Under the pieces are notes generated by a model that was given only the letters and a program-made list of their open reading frames with translations, searched no databases and was not told where the DNA came from. The position numbers and the translations under genes are program-made. Source: Acidobacteriota bacterium (GTDB taxonomy: Bacteria > Acidobacteriota > Blastocatellia > Pyrinomonadales > Pyrinomonadaceae). From it: a stretch of 13,447 nucleotides of DNA. Shown one piece after another: positions 1 to 7,049 of the stretch (the stretch's first letter is position 1; each line of letters begins with the position of its first letter). Where the stretch lies: assembly GCA_013813755.1 (NCBI GenBank), contig JACCRD010000073.1, positions 1 through 13,447 on the forward strand, given 5' to 3'.

Positions 1-262
1 TGTCCCGAACCAGTTCGACCGTTGCCTGACAAAGTTCGTCGCGGGTATTTTTGATTTCCATCCGATAGATTTTGGCTGAGTTGAGCAGTCGCTGCATATG
101 TTCGGTCAGACGAAAAACCGCCGGACCAAGTTTTGTATCATAAGCCCGAATGCCTTCAAAAACGCTCGAACCATAATGAAGGGCGTGCGTCATGACGTGA
201 ACGCGCGCATCCTTCCAATCAATAAATTCTCCGTTGTGCCATACTTTTGAGGCGATTTGCAT
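1..262 (-). CDS. ilvE: Branched-chain amino acid aminotransferase, N-terminal part (cut by window edge)
   Basis: Only the first 87 codons are present; the gene continues past base 1. The ATG at 262-260 follows an AAGGAC ribosome site (plus-strand bases 272-277). The translation starts MQIASKVWHNGEFIDW and contains THALHYGSSVFEGIRAY followed by VFRLTEHMQRLLNSAK. This is the hallmark N-terminal region of class IV PLP-dependent transaminases of the IlvE type, which exchange the amino group between glutamate and the 2-oxo acids of valine, leucine and isoleucine in the cytoplasm. The catalytic lysine lies beyond the window, so intactness cannot be judged. It is on the same strand as the large propeller gene to its right, but a terminator at 412-473 separates them, so it probably has its own promoter in the AT-rich stretch 263-411. 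A D-amino-acid or aminodeoxychorismate-lyase relative is less likely given the close IlvE match. Confidence 0.92.
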   Translation of the reverse strand, partial: MQIASKVWHNGEFIDWKDARVHVMTHALHYGSSVFEGIRAYDTKLGPAVFRLTEHMQRLLNSAKIYRMEIKNTRDELCQATVELVRD

Positions 263-411
263 AATAATATTGTCCTTAGTTTTAAATATAAATTTTATTT
301 TCTAAAAAGTTTCTGTAAATGCAGATTTTACGAAAGTGGTCAATAAAAAACCAGATAAAAATCCTGAAAAATCTTTAAGACAAGAATAGTATAAGGGCAG
401 ATGTTAAGCAA

Positions 412-473
412 CAATAAAAAAAGCAACGATTTTTTGAAATTGATACTTTCTTTAATCGCTGCTTTTTTTATTG
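412..473 (-). terminator. Long hairpin terminator after the propeller protein gene
   Basis: A 20-base arm at 412-431 pairs with 454-473 across a 22-base loop that can itself form a small gaaa/tttc stem. Read on the minus strand, the single imperfect position is a G-U wobble and the stem runs out through a TTTTTTTATT tract, as expected for Rho-independent termination of the gene ending at 482. On the plus strand the same position is an A-C mismatch, although a T tract follows there too. It insulates ilvE from the gene to its right. Confidence 0.75.
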
Positions 474-481
474 GTTAATGT

Positions 482-2941
482 TTAAAAGATAGTGAGCCGC
501 GGAGCGGTATCGTCAAGGCGGCTTTCATATCTTTGACCGTTAATTAAAACGGAAACAACGATCGGCACATCGCCCGCGCCCGCCAATTCCGGCGGCAGTG
601 TAAAGTCAATGGAATAAACGCCCGGTTCGCGCAGCACCGGATCGGTTAAAATTTGGGCGGCGGTCAGCTCACGGTTTCCGATGCGAATGGTAATCGAGGC
701 TCTCGGGACGCCGTTAACACCGGTCAAAAACACACGCAAAACTGTCGCCACCCTTGTTCCGCCGCGCGTTCTGATAGTTCTGATAAAAAATGGCTCGGTT
801 CGGCGTACGCGGTTGGTCGCGTTAAACACTTGGGCTCGTCCGCCTGGTCCCGGAACCGTCGAAAAGGTAAAAATATCCGGTCGCGCCGGAACGATTGTGA
901 TATTGCTCCTAAACACCACACCGTTATTATTCACAACCAGCGGATAAACCGTTGCGTTAGCGGTTCCGGCGGTCAAGCCAGGCGGGACTACAAACACAAT
1001 CTGGTTTTGACCGACTGATTTTATACCGGCGGCAGCTCCGTTAATTGTTACCGTTACGCCGCTTAATTCGATTGGTAAAGTAAATCTGCGGAGAAGCGAG
1101 CCTTCAGCGGTTTGCGCGGTTACCGCTCCAGAAGTGTATTCGATAGCGGCAAGCATTCCGGGAGATAAGCCCTGCACCGCTGCCGGAGTCTGCGGAGTCG
1201 GAGAAGGACTGGTCGAAGGAGTAGGAGTTGGCACGGGAGACGCGGAAACCTGAATGCGGCTGGCGCCCGTTCTTAAATTGAGAGTTGAGCTGGACTGCGA
1301 AACAACCGCCGGTAAAAGAAAATAAAACGCTTCGCTGCTGAGATCGGTGTTACCGGTTCCAATTTCCGTTAGAGCCAAATTAAATGTCATTCGGCTTAAG
1401 GAATTACTGGCAATCGGCTGCACCGAGGCGATAAAAGAAGTTGGTGACGGAAAATTGGTCAAACGTGTAAAAGTGGCGGTCGCCGAAGGAACATTCAATG
1501 GATAAGAATAAATTTGCGCCGGGCGAGCCGTATTTGGATTTAAGCCTTCGGCGCTGGTTGCCGCCACCGTTCCGTCCGCTCTAATATTGAGCCGCGTTTC
1601 TAAAACTAAAGTTTGAGCAACACCGTTCTCATAATTAGTGAAACCCGGGTAATGAGCAATGTCCCCGCCGCTGGCGACAGAATCGGCGTTACTTCGCGGT
1701 CCGATTTGACGAAAAGCGTTGCCTGCGAGAGTGGTATCAAAAAGGTAGAGCGCGAATGAATCCAGATTAGTTCCACCGCTCGAATTTGCCAGATCAGCGT
1801 AGGAATCAAAAGCGATGTAACGCCCGTCACGGCTCATCCGCCTGCCGATATCGAAAATATTGACAATATCTCCAACAACAGCCGCACTGGTTTGCGTTAT
1901 CTGTCTGCCAACCGATGTTGAATTGGCAAAAGCGGACGGAATTCCCGCGGCGTTCAAATCCGTATAATAAATCTCGACATTTCCATCGGCATTGCTGCCG
2001 CCCGTCATCCCGATCACCGGATTTTCAGCGTTGCTCAGAAAAGCGATTCGAAGACCGTTACCGGAAATCGTCGGATTTTGATTATATATCGGCGCCGCCG
2101 CAGTTCCGCGCCCGGTTCTGGTAACTTGATTGATTGAGTTTGAATTGCGGACATACGAAAAAATTTCGTCATTAGCGTTCGGCGAGGCATTGCCGCCAGC
2201 CGTGTTCGGCGCTAAATCGCGCGTTGAAACAAAAGCCAAATAGTTGCCGTTGTCGCTGATGCTCGCTTCACGATTATCGTCAGCGACGCTCGGTCCGGCG
2301 GTTGCCGATCCGGAAGCAGGAAGCCGGCTGGCAGCGGTGTTTGTTACTCTCGTGAAAGTTCCCGCGCTCAAATTCGTCGGAGCGATTTCGCTTCCCAGAG
2401 ATAAATTGACCGGAGCCGTCGCCGGAATTTCGTAAAGCCACATTTCCGTGTTGCCGTCAGAAAGAAGCGGGTTGCCGCCCTGTGCGTCAGTAAAGGCGGC
2501 GGCGTTAAAACTTCCCGGATTCGTATTGTTCGGAGCGGTTGGCGTTGAAGTGGTGGCGTTTGAGCCAAAGGCGATAAAACGCCCGTCATTGCTGATCACG
2601 GGCTGAAGATTAGAGATGATGACTCTAATATTACTGATAGAAATCGGATTGCTCGCATTAATTGGTAAACTCCGGGTGTCTGTGATTTGATAAATTCTTC
2701 TCTGAGCATAATCAAAAAGAAAAATCTCCCTATTATTATCGGCATTGCGAGGGTTTTCGGTGGCGACGTTGCCGATTGATTCAAAAACGACAAAGCGCCC
2801 GTCGCCGCTGATTCCGCCCGCGAATGTTTCCGCGTTTGTATTACTAATTTGTCCGATGACAGAATCAGCCTGAGCGAAAACCGCCGAAAAACTACTCAGA
2901 AAAATTATGAATGCCGATAAAATGAAAATGTGAAATTTCAC
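482..2941 (-). CDS. Exported TolB/PD40-type beta-propeller protein with C-terminal TIGR03437-like domains
   Basis: 819 residues from a GTG start at 2941-2939. That start is chosen because GGAGGAG (plus-strand ctcctcc, 2945-2951) sits just before it and the protein then opens with a clean signal peptide (hydrophobic to about residue 22, cleavage near VFA|Q). The open frame extends 30 codons further upstream, but that stretch crosses the likely promoter. The mature protein has at least five repeats of the PD40/TolB propeller type: SGDGRFVVFES (45-55), SNDGRFIAFGS (117-127), SDNGNYLAFVS (229-239), SGNGLRIAFLS (293-303) and SRDGRYIAFDS (370-380), plus degenerate copies. A Pro/Thr/Ser linker (about 568-587) leads to LSPGMLAAIEY and two beta-sandwich-like halves (VTVTINGAAAGIKSVGQNQI and later VYSIDFTLPPELAGAGDVPI) that resemble TIGR03437, a domain very common in Acidobacteria. 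The role is unknown; an outer-surface or periplasmic binding function is inferred. Confidence 0.88.
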   Translation of the reverse strand: MKFHIFILSAFIIFLSSFSAVFAQADSVIGQISNTNAETFAGGISGDGRFVVFESIGNVATENPRNADNNREIFLFDYAQRRIYQITDTRSLPINASNPISISNIRVIISNLQPVISNDGRFIAFGSNATTSTPTAPNNTNPGSFNAAAFTDAQGGNPLLSDGNTEMWLYEIPATAPVNLSLGSEIAPTNLSAGTFTRVTNTAASRLPASGSATAGPSVADDNREASISDNGNYLAFVSTRDLAPNTAGGNASPNANDEIFSYVRNSNSINQVTRTGRGTAAAPIYNQNPTISGNGLRIAFLSNAENPVIGMTGGSNADGNVEIYYTDLNAAGIPSAFANSTSVGRQITQTSAAVVGDIVNIFDIGRRMSRDGRYIAFDSYADLANSSGGTNLDSFALYLFDTTLAGNAFRQIGPRSNADSVASGGDIAHYPGFTNYENGVAQTLVLETRLNIRADGTVAATSAEGLNPNTARPAQIYSYPLNVPSATATFTRLTNFPSPTSFIASVQPIASNSLSRMTFNLALTEIGTGNTDLSSEAFYFLLPAVVSQSSSTLNLRTGASRIQVSASPVPTPTPSTSPSPTPQTPAAVQGLSPGMLAAIEYTSGAVTAQTAEGSLLRRFTLPIELSGVTVTINGAAAGIKSVGQNQIVFVVPPGLTAGTANATVYPLVVNNNGVVFRSNITIVPARPDIFTFSTVPGPGGRAQVFNATNRVRRTEPFFIRTIRTRGGTRVATVLRVFLTGVNGVPRASITIRIGNRELTAAQILTDPVLREPGVYSIDFTLPPELAGAGDVPIVVSVLINGQRYESRLDDTAPRLTIF

Positions 2942-2973
2942 AAACTCCTCCAAAAAACTTGTTGAAAATTTAG

Positions 2974-3001
2974 TTAATACTGACGAGAAAAAGCGTTTCA
3001 A
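2974..3001 (-). promoter_or_regulatory. Candidate sigma70-type promoter for the propeller protein
   Basis: On the minus strand, TTGAAA (plus bases 2996-3001) is followed after 16 bases by TATTAA (plus bases 2974-2979). Transcription would start near 2967, about 25 bases before the GTG codon at 2941. That fits the GTG start and excludes the longer reading frame. It was found by eye against the TTGACA/TATAAT consensus only. Confidence 0.4.
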
Positions 3002-3215
3002 AATTAAATATTTGTCTAAAGCACAAAACATTGCATTTTAAAGGTAAAAAATGTGTCTGGCAAGCAACTAACTGATTTTAGATATGTTAAATCTTGAAAA
3101 CTTTCGACTTTGATGCACAAACGAACGCAGTTGGTTGACTTGGAGCGAAAAATAAAAAAGATTGTTATTGGCACATTTTCTTTTAAATAATTTTATTGCC
3201 GGAATTTTTCGCTTT

Positions 3216-4430
3216 ATGCCGCAAAATTACAAAATAATGATTGTCGTCGGCGAATTTTCCGGAGATGCGCACGCCGCGCATCTGGTCGCGGCGTTGAAAG
3301 AACTTTCTCCGCCCGTTTCTCTGGAATTTTTCGGTTCGACCGGTCAAAAACTCCGCCTCCAGGAAGTTGAGACAATTCTTAAAGCAGATGATTTATCAAT
3401 CGTCGGACTTCCTGAGATTGCTCGTGCGCTACCGATGTTCTGGCGGGCATTCAGGCGTCTGAAGCAAACAGCGATTGAGCGTCAGCCTGATGCCGTTGTG
3501 CTTGTAGATTTTCCGGAATTTAACTTAAAACTTGCTAAATCTTTAAAGAAAAAGAACTTGAAAATTATTTATTATATTTCGCCGCAGCTCTGGGCGTGGC
3601 GAAAATACCGCGTTAGGACAATTAAAAAATACGTCGATCTGCTTCTGACTATTTTGCCGTTTGAAAAAGATTGGTATCGGGAGCAGGGAATTTCGCACGT
3701 CGAATTTGTCGGCAATCCGCTGGCGGGCGAAGTCAAAGCGCTCTACGGCAAAGCAGAATTCTGCGCAAAATATGGATTAGACGCGGCGCACCCAATTGTC
3801 GCGCTGCTGCCGGGCAGCCGCCAGAAGGAAATCATGAAAATTTTGACGCCGATGCTGGAGACGGCTTCGCTAATGGCTCAGAAAAATCAGGCGCTCCAAT
3901 TTGTCGTTGCGCTGGCTTCCCGCAGACAGCGTGACGAAGTTCAAAAAATAATAAAAATAGCAACGGAAAACAGCCTCAAACTTCCAAAAAATTTATTTTT
4001 AGTCGCGGAAGAAACGCGTGAAGTTTTGCACGCCGCGGATGTCGCCGCCGTGACCAGTGGCACGGCAACGCTGGAGGCAGCAATTATCGGAACGCCACTG
4101 GCGATTGTTTATAAAACTTCCGCATTTAACTACAAATTGATTCGCCCTCTGATTAACGTTGAGCATTTTGGTTTGATCAATTTAATTGCCAAAGAAAGAA
4201 TCGCGACCGAATTATTTCAGGATGAATTTACCAGAGAAGCTTTATCCGAAGATCTTTTTCGTCTGCTTCAACCTTTTGAAAATAAACGAATGCGAGCCAA
4301 ACTAAAAGAGGCTGTCAAAACACTCGGCGACGGCGGCGCGGCGAATCGGGCGGCGCAAGCGATTTTGGATTTCCTACAAGTCAACCAAAACGCCGCCGCC
4401 AAAAAACATACAAATAAACAAACAGATTAA
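3216..4430 (+). CDS. lpxB: Lipid-A-disaccharide synthase
   Basis: 404 residues from the ATG at 3216; E. coli LpxB is 382 residues. The enzyme joins UDP-2,3-diacylglucosamine to lipid X (2,3-diacylglucosamine 1-phosphate) to give the tetra-acyl disaccharide of lipid A at the inner face of the inner membrane (GT19 family). Visible signatures are VVGEFSGDAHAA (10-21), the essential-Asp region VLVDFPEFN with D98 at the same number as the catalytic Asp of the E. coli enzyme, SPQLWAWRKYRV (122-133), EFVGNPL (163-169), LLPGSRQKEI (197-206, R202 matching the essential Arg) and SGTATLEAA (281-289). An upstream TTG at 3162 would add 18 residues, but family alignment favours the ATG. No strong ribosome site is seen. 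The C-terminal tail, roughly the last 17 codons, overlaps the convergent DUF2784 gene. The gene is apart from lpxD and on the opposite strand, unlike the classic lpxD-fabZ-lpxA-lpxB cluster. Confidence 0.95.
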   Translation: MPQNYKIMIVVGEFSGDAHAAHLVAALKELSPPVSLEFFGSTGQKLRLQEVETILKADDLSIVGLPEIARALPMFWRAFRRLKQTAIERQPDAVVLVDFPEFNLKLAKSLKKKNLKIIYYISPQLWAWRKYRVRTIKKYVDLLLTILPFEKDWYREQGISHVEFVGNPLAGEVKALYGKAEFCAKYGLDAAHPIVALLPGSRQKEIMKILTPMLETASLMAQKNQALQFVVALASRRQRDEVQKIIKIATENSLKLPKNLFLVAEETREVLHAADVAAVTSGTATLEAAIIGTPLAIVYKTSAFNYKLIRPLINVEHFGLINLIAKERIATELFQDEFTREALSEDLFRLLQPFENKRMRAKLKEAVKTLGDGGAANRAAQAILDFLQVNQNAAAKKHTNKQTD

Positions 4431-4743
4431 AGCCGAGAAGCAGACAACCAAGAACAGTTTGAAACTGCGGCGTAATGTGCGCGTAGAGAATCAGTTCAAC
4501 AAAATATTCGATAAATCCACCCGCGTAACCGGCTTCTCCCCCAAGTTGGCGAAAGTAGTTTTCCAAAAACGTCAGCGGACACGGCAGATGTAAAAATTCA
4601 ACCAGAAATCCCCAAAAAACCGCCGGTAGATGAAACCACGCGAGCCAGCGTCGGCGCACTACCAGAAGTCCGCCAAATACTACGAAAAGCACGAAACAAA
4701 AATGCAGAATAAATGTAAAATCAGCTAATCCGCGATAAATCAT
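4381..4743 (-). CDS. DUF2784 family small membrane protein
   Basis: 120 residues from the ATG at 4743-4741. An in-frame TTG at 4785 would add 14 residues and overlap the end of lpxD by 11 bases, but family members typically begin at the MIYRGLADFTFILHF segment, so the ATG is preferred. The protein is very hydrophobic, with about three to four membrane segments: residues 6-27, 32-50, a shorter stretch near 80-90 and 97-115. Recognisable DUF2784 signatures are LHFCFVLFVVFGGLL, WLAWFHLPAVFWGFLVEF, CPLTFLENYFR and GEAGYAGGFIEYF. The function of the family is not known. It lies 31 bases after the lpxD stop on the same strand, so it is probably the last gene of the STAS-lpxD transcript. Its final 50 bases overlap the 3' end of convergent lpxB. 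Confidence 0.88.
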   Translation of the reverse strand: MIYRGLADFTFILHFCFVLFVVFGGLLVVRRRWLAWFHLPAVFWGFLVEFLHLPCPLTFLENYFRQLGGEAGYAGGFIEYFVELILYAHITPQFQTVLGCLLLGFNLFVYLYVFWRRRFG

Positions 4744-4774
4744 TGATTGAATAATGAAAATGGTAAATGACAAA

Positions 4775-5815
4775 TCAATTATCAATTTTACCTGACAATT
4801 CGGCGAGCCAGTGTTTTAGTTCTTTCAATTCTTCTTTTAATCGCGCTAATCCCTTGACGTGCGCGTTTTGGCGTTTGTATTCGTCGAGCGGCTGCACGGG
4901 CGTCCCCCACCAAACGCCGGCTCGCACAATTTTATTCGGCAAAACTCCGGCTTGCGCGCCGATGATCGCGCCGCTCTTCAAAGTTGCGTGATCAGAAATT
5001 CCGACCTGCCCGCCGAGAACGCAATCGTCTTCAACAATCGAACTTCCGGAAATTCCGGTTTGCGCGGCAATAATTACGCGCTTTCCAATCTGCGCGTTGT
5101 GAGCGATTTGAACAAGATTGTCAATTTTTGTTTCTTCTCCAATACGGGTTTCACCGAGCGCACCGCGGTCGATACAGGTGTTCGCGCCGATTTCAACATT
5201 GTTTTCAATCACGGTCGAACCAATTTGCGGAAATTTAACGTAACCGTTAGCTCCGTCGCGCACAAATCCGAACCCGTCCGCACCGATAATCGCGCCGCCG
5301 TGAATTATGCAGTCATCTCCAATCGAAACGTTGTCATAAATAACGCAGTTTGGATAAATGATTGTGCCGCTTCCGATTAAAACATTATCGCCGATTTTTA
5401 CGCCGCCAAAAATTTGCGAATTTTCTCCGATACGGCAGTTTCTACCGATGGTGACGAACTCGCCGACAAAACCGGCTCGAATTTCCTTCAATTCCGAAGC
5501 TATCGAAGCGGTTTCGTGAATTTTTACGGTCGGAGATTTTTGCGGATGCAGCTTTTCGAAGATTTTCGCAAAAGCGAGCTTTGGACTTTTGACCCGAATC
5601 AATGTGCACGGAAGAAAATCTTCAAAATTCTCCGGCACAAATAAACATGAAGCGTTTGTTTCCTTTGTCAGTTCGCTCAAATCTGCTTTTTCAAAAAAAG
5701 AGATTTCTCCTATTTTGGCTTTTTCCAAACTAGAAACTGCAAAAATTTCAATCGCGCCGTCGCCGTCAAGTTTTCCGCCGACCAATTCGACAATTTTTTC
5801 GATTGTAAAAGACAT
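4775..5815 (-). CDS. lpxD: UDP-3-O-acylglucosamine N-acyltransferase
   Basis: 346 residues, close to the usual 340-350. LpxD transfers a hydroxyacyl chain from acyl carrier protein to the 2-amino group of UDP-3-O-acylglucosamine, the third step of lipid A synthesis in the cytoplasm. The N-terminal uridine-binding domain (about 1-100; SSLEKAKIGEISFFE) is followed by a left-handed beta-helix of hexapeptide repeats (about 100-300; for example IGRNCRIGENSQI, IGDNVLIGSGTII, IGANTCIDRGALGETRIG). The catalytic base lies in NLVQIAHN with His at residue 239, and a second conserved His is at 276 (VGISDHATL); both carry the same numbers as in E. coli LpxD. A C-terminal helical segment (314-340) matches the family's acyl-carrier-binding end. 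A GGA triplet lies only 3 bases before the ATG at 5815, so the ribosome site is poor. It follows the STAS gene by 26 bases and precedes DUF2784 by 31, indicating one transcript. Confidence 0.96.
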   Translation of the reverse strand: MSFTIEKIVELVGGKLDGDGAIEIFAVSSLEKAKIGEISFFEKADLSELTKETNASCLFVPENFEDFLPCTLIRVKSPKLAFAKIFEKLHPQKSPTVKIHETASIASELKEIRAGFVGEFVTIGRNCRIGENSQIFGGVKIGDNVLIGSGTIIYPNCVIYDNVSIGDDCIIHGGAIIGADGFGFVRDGANGYVKFPQIGSTVIENNVEIGANTCIDRGALGETRIGEETKIDNLVQIAHNAQIGKRVIIAAQTGISGSSIVEDDCVLGGQVGISDHATLKSGAIIGAQAGVLPNKIVRAGVWWGTPVQPLDEYKRQNAHVKGLARLKEELKELKHWLAELSGKIDN

Positions 5816-5841
5816 ATTTCCAGCTTTTCAAAAAATACAAA

Positions 5842-6123
5842 TCAGGTAGCTTCCGTTTCTTCGACAATTTTTTGCAGAAAAATCATTAAACCTTCGATTT
5901 CAAAATTGTGTTCATCTTCGAGCCGCCTGATAACGGGCGCGCCGTCGCTGTCCAGAAAGTGCAGATCGGCTAAATCAATCGTTAAATTTTTGCCGAGTTT
6001 AGCGCGCATTTCGAGCGCAATTTTTTCTAAAAACAACGCGTCGTCAAGGGTTATCGAACCTGAAACGTGTAAAATAGTTTTTCCGCGCGTCTGGTCTTCA
6101 ACCTGTGTAATTGTAGTCGGCAT
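5842..6123 (-). CDS. Small STAS-domain protein (anti-anti-sigma-like), Asp at the phospho-site
   Basis: 93 residues, a single STAS domain with the expected order: strand (TILHVSGSITLDDALFLEK, 16-34), helix, then NLTIDLADLHFLDSDGAPVI (46-65) and another helix. STAS proteins of this size act as partner-switch regulators (SpoIIAA/RsbV type) or as small partners of transporters (MlaB type). In SpoIIAA-like proteins the motif is D-S-S-G, with the second Ser phosphorylated by an anti-sigma kinase; here it reads D58-S59-D60-G61, so an acidic residue takes the phosphorylated place. No kinase or sigma partner is next to it. It is the first gene of a minus-strand cluster with lpxD and DUF2784 and is divergent from the CpxR-like regulator. 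There is no obvious ribosome site before the ATG at 6123. A link to lipid A control is inferred only from position. Confidence 0.85.
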   Translation of the reverse strand: MPTTITQVEDQTRGKTILHVSGSITLDDALFLEKIALEMRAKLGKNLTIDLADLHFLDSDGAPVIRRLEDEHNFEIEGLMIFLQKIVEETEAT

Positions 6124-6180
6124 ATTTGTTTATATGTGATTTAACGAAAAAAATCGGGCAAAAGCAAATTTATTGCAAAA

Positions 6181-6208
6181 TTGTGTAAAAAGTTTCCAAA
6201 CAGATAAT
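6181..6208 (+). promoter_or_regulatory. Candidate promoter of the response regulator/sensor kinase pair
   Basis: TTGTGT (6181-6186), a 16-base spacer and GATAAT (6203-6208) lie in the 135-bp divergent region between the STAS gene and the response regulator. This would start transcription near 6215 and leave a leader of about 44 bases. No tandem GTAAA-N5-GTAAA box of the CpxR type was found here, so autoregulation as in E. coli cpx is not supported by the sequence. Confidence 0.4.
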
Positions 6209-6258
6209 TTACATTTCTTGAGAAAACAAAAAAGTATTTTGAAGTAAAATTAGAATTT

Positions 6259-6954
6259 ATGAATCGAATTTTAATAATCGATGATGACGAAGAGCTATGC
6301 GAACTTGTTTCGGAATATCTGACGATTGAAGGTTTTCAGGTCGAGGCGTTTTATGACGGCGCGAGCGGTTTGGAAAAAGTATTGAAGAACGAAAACGATT
6401 TGGTGATTTTGGATGTGATGCTTCCAAAGAAAAACGGTTTTGACGTATTGCGCGAGTTGCGGCTGGAGTCAAAAATTCCAGTTCTGATGTTGACGGCGCG
6501 TGGTGATGACACGGAACGAATTGTCGGACTTGAAACGGGCGCGGATGATTACCTGGCAAAACCTTTTAATCCGCGCGAACTGGTCGCGCGTCTGCGGGCG
6601 ATTTTGCGGCGCACGGAAAATCTTGCGGACTCAAAGCAATTCGAAACGGATAAAATTCAGGTTGACGACGTGAAAATTCAGGTGTCGGCGCGTTCCGCCA
6701 AAAAAAGCGGCGCGGACTTAAATTTAACTTCCGTCGAATTTGATCTTTTGGCAATGTTGCTCAAAGAGGCAGGTAAAGTGATAAAAAAAGAAGATTTGAG
6801 CGAAAAAGTTCTTGAGCGAAAACTTTCCCCGTATGACCGAAGCCTCGATATGCACGTCAGCAATCTGCGCAAAAAACTAGGCGAGCGAAAGGACGGCGCC
6901 GATTACATCAAAACTATCCGCTCGGTCGGATACATTTATACAGTTAGCAGTTAA
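6259..6954 (+). CDS. OmpR-family response regulator, CpxR-like
   Basis: 231 residues. The N-terminal receiver domain (1-118) is complete: acidic pocket D8-D10 (IIDDDEE), phospho-acceptor D52 in LVILDVMLP, switch Thr79 (LMLTA) and K101 (AKPFNP). The C-terminal winged-helix DNA-binding domain (about 125-231) has NLTSVEFDLLAML and a recognition-helix region YDRSLDMHVSNLRKKLGE followed by IKTIRSVGYIYTV. This is close to the CpxR pattern (YDR-x-DMH-SNLR-KL) rather than PhoB or KdpE. It is a cytoplasmic transcription factor activated by phosphotransfer, presumably from the CpxA-like kinase encoded next on the same strand. The gap to that kinase is 95 bp and the stop codon lies in one arm of a perfect inverted repeat. 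The regulon is unknown; divergent orientation to STAS-lpxD suggests the envelope cluster as one possible target. Confidence 0.95.
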   Translation: MNRILIIDDDEELCELVSEYLTIEGFQVEAFYDGASGLEKVLKNENDLVILDVMLPKKNGFDVLRELRLESKIPVLMLTARGDDTERIVGLETGADDYLAKPFNPRELVARLRAILRRTENLADSKQFETDKIQVDDVKIQVSARSAKKSGADLNLTSVEFDLLAMLLKEAGKVIKKEDLSEKVLERKLSPYDRSLDMHVSNLRKKLGERKDGADYIKTIRSVGYIYTVSS

Positions 6955-7046
6955 CAATCGTCTTGTTTTTGATTTTTCCAAAATGGTAATTGTTGGTCGA
7001 AATAATACTTGAAACTTGTTAACTAATCGATGTTAACTGCTAACTG
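6941..7046 (+). repeat. Perfect 15-bp inverted repeat spanning the regulator-kinase gap
   Basis: The arm CAGTTAGCAGTTAAC at 6941-6955 is exactly repeated in reverse complement at 7032-7046 (GTTAACTGCTAACTG), 76 bases apart. With one bulged base the pairing extends through a further ATCG. The left arm encodes the last codons and stop (TAA, 6952-6954) of the response regulator; the right arm ends 3 bases before the sensor kinase ATG at 7050. In mRNA the long hairpin would bury the sequence where the kinase ribosome site should be. Confidence 0.85.
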
Positions 7047-7049
7047 ATT

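Noticed and set aside
2942..3031. Thirty extra N-terminal codons of the propeller protein
   Set aside because: The GTG at 2941 has a near-perfect ribosome site and begins the signal peptide; the extension overlaps the likely promoter.
3162..3215. TTG start for lpxB adding 18 residues
   Set aside because: No ribosome site at proper spacing, and LpxB family proteins begin near the ATG at 3216.
4762..4792. GGTAAA/TTTACC inverted repeat between lpxD and DUF2784 as a terminator
   Set aside because: Only six AT-rich pairs with a long loop and no T tract; it overlaps coding ends and may be chance.
4859..5380. A 173-codon open frame on the plus strand opposite lpxD
   Set aside because: It mirrors the hexapeptide periodicity of lpxD on the other strand, has no family resemblance or ribosome site, and lpxD is certain.
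6124..6258. CpxR-type tandem GTAAA boxes in the divergent promoter region
   Set aside because: Single GTAAA occurrences exist (near 6184 and 6244) but no correctly spaced pair.
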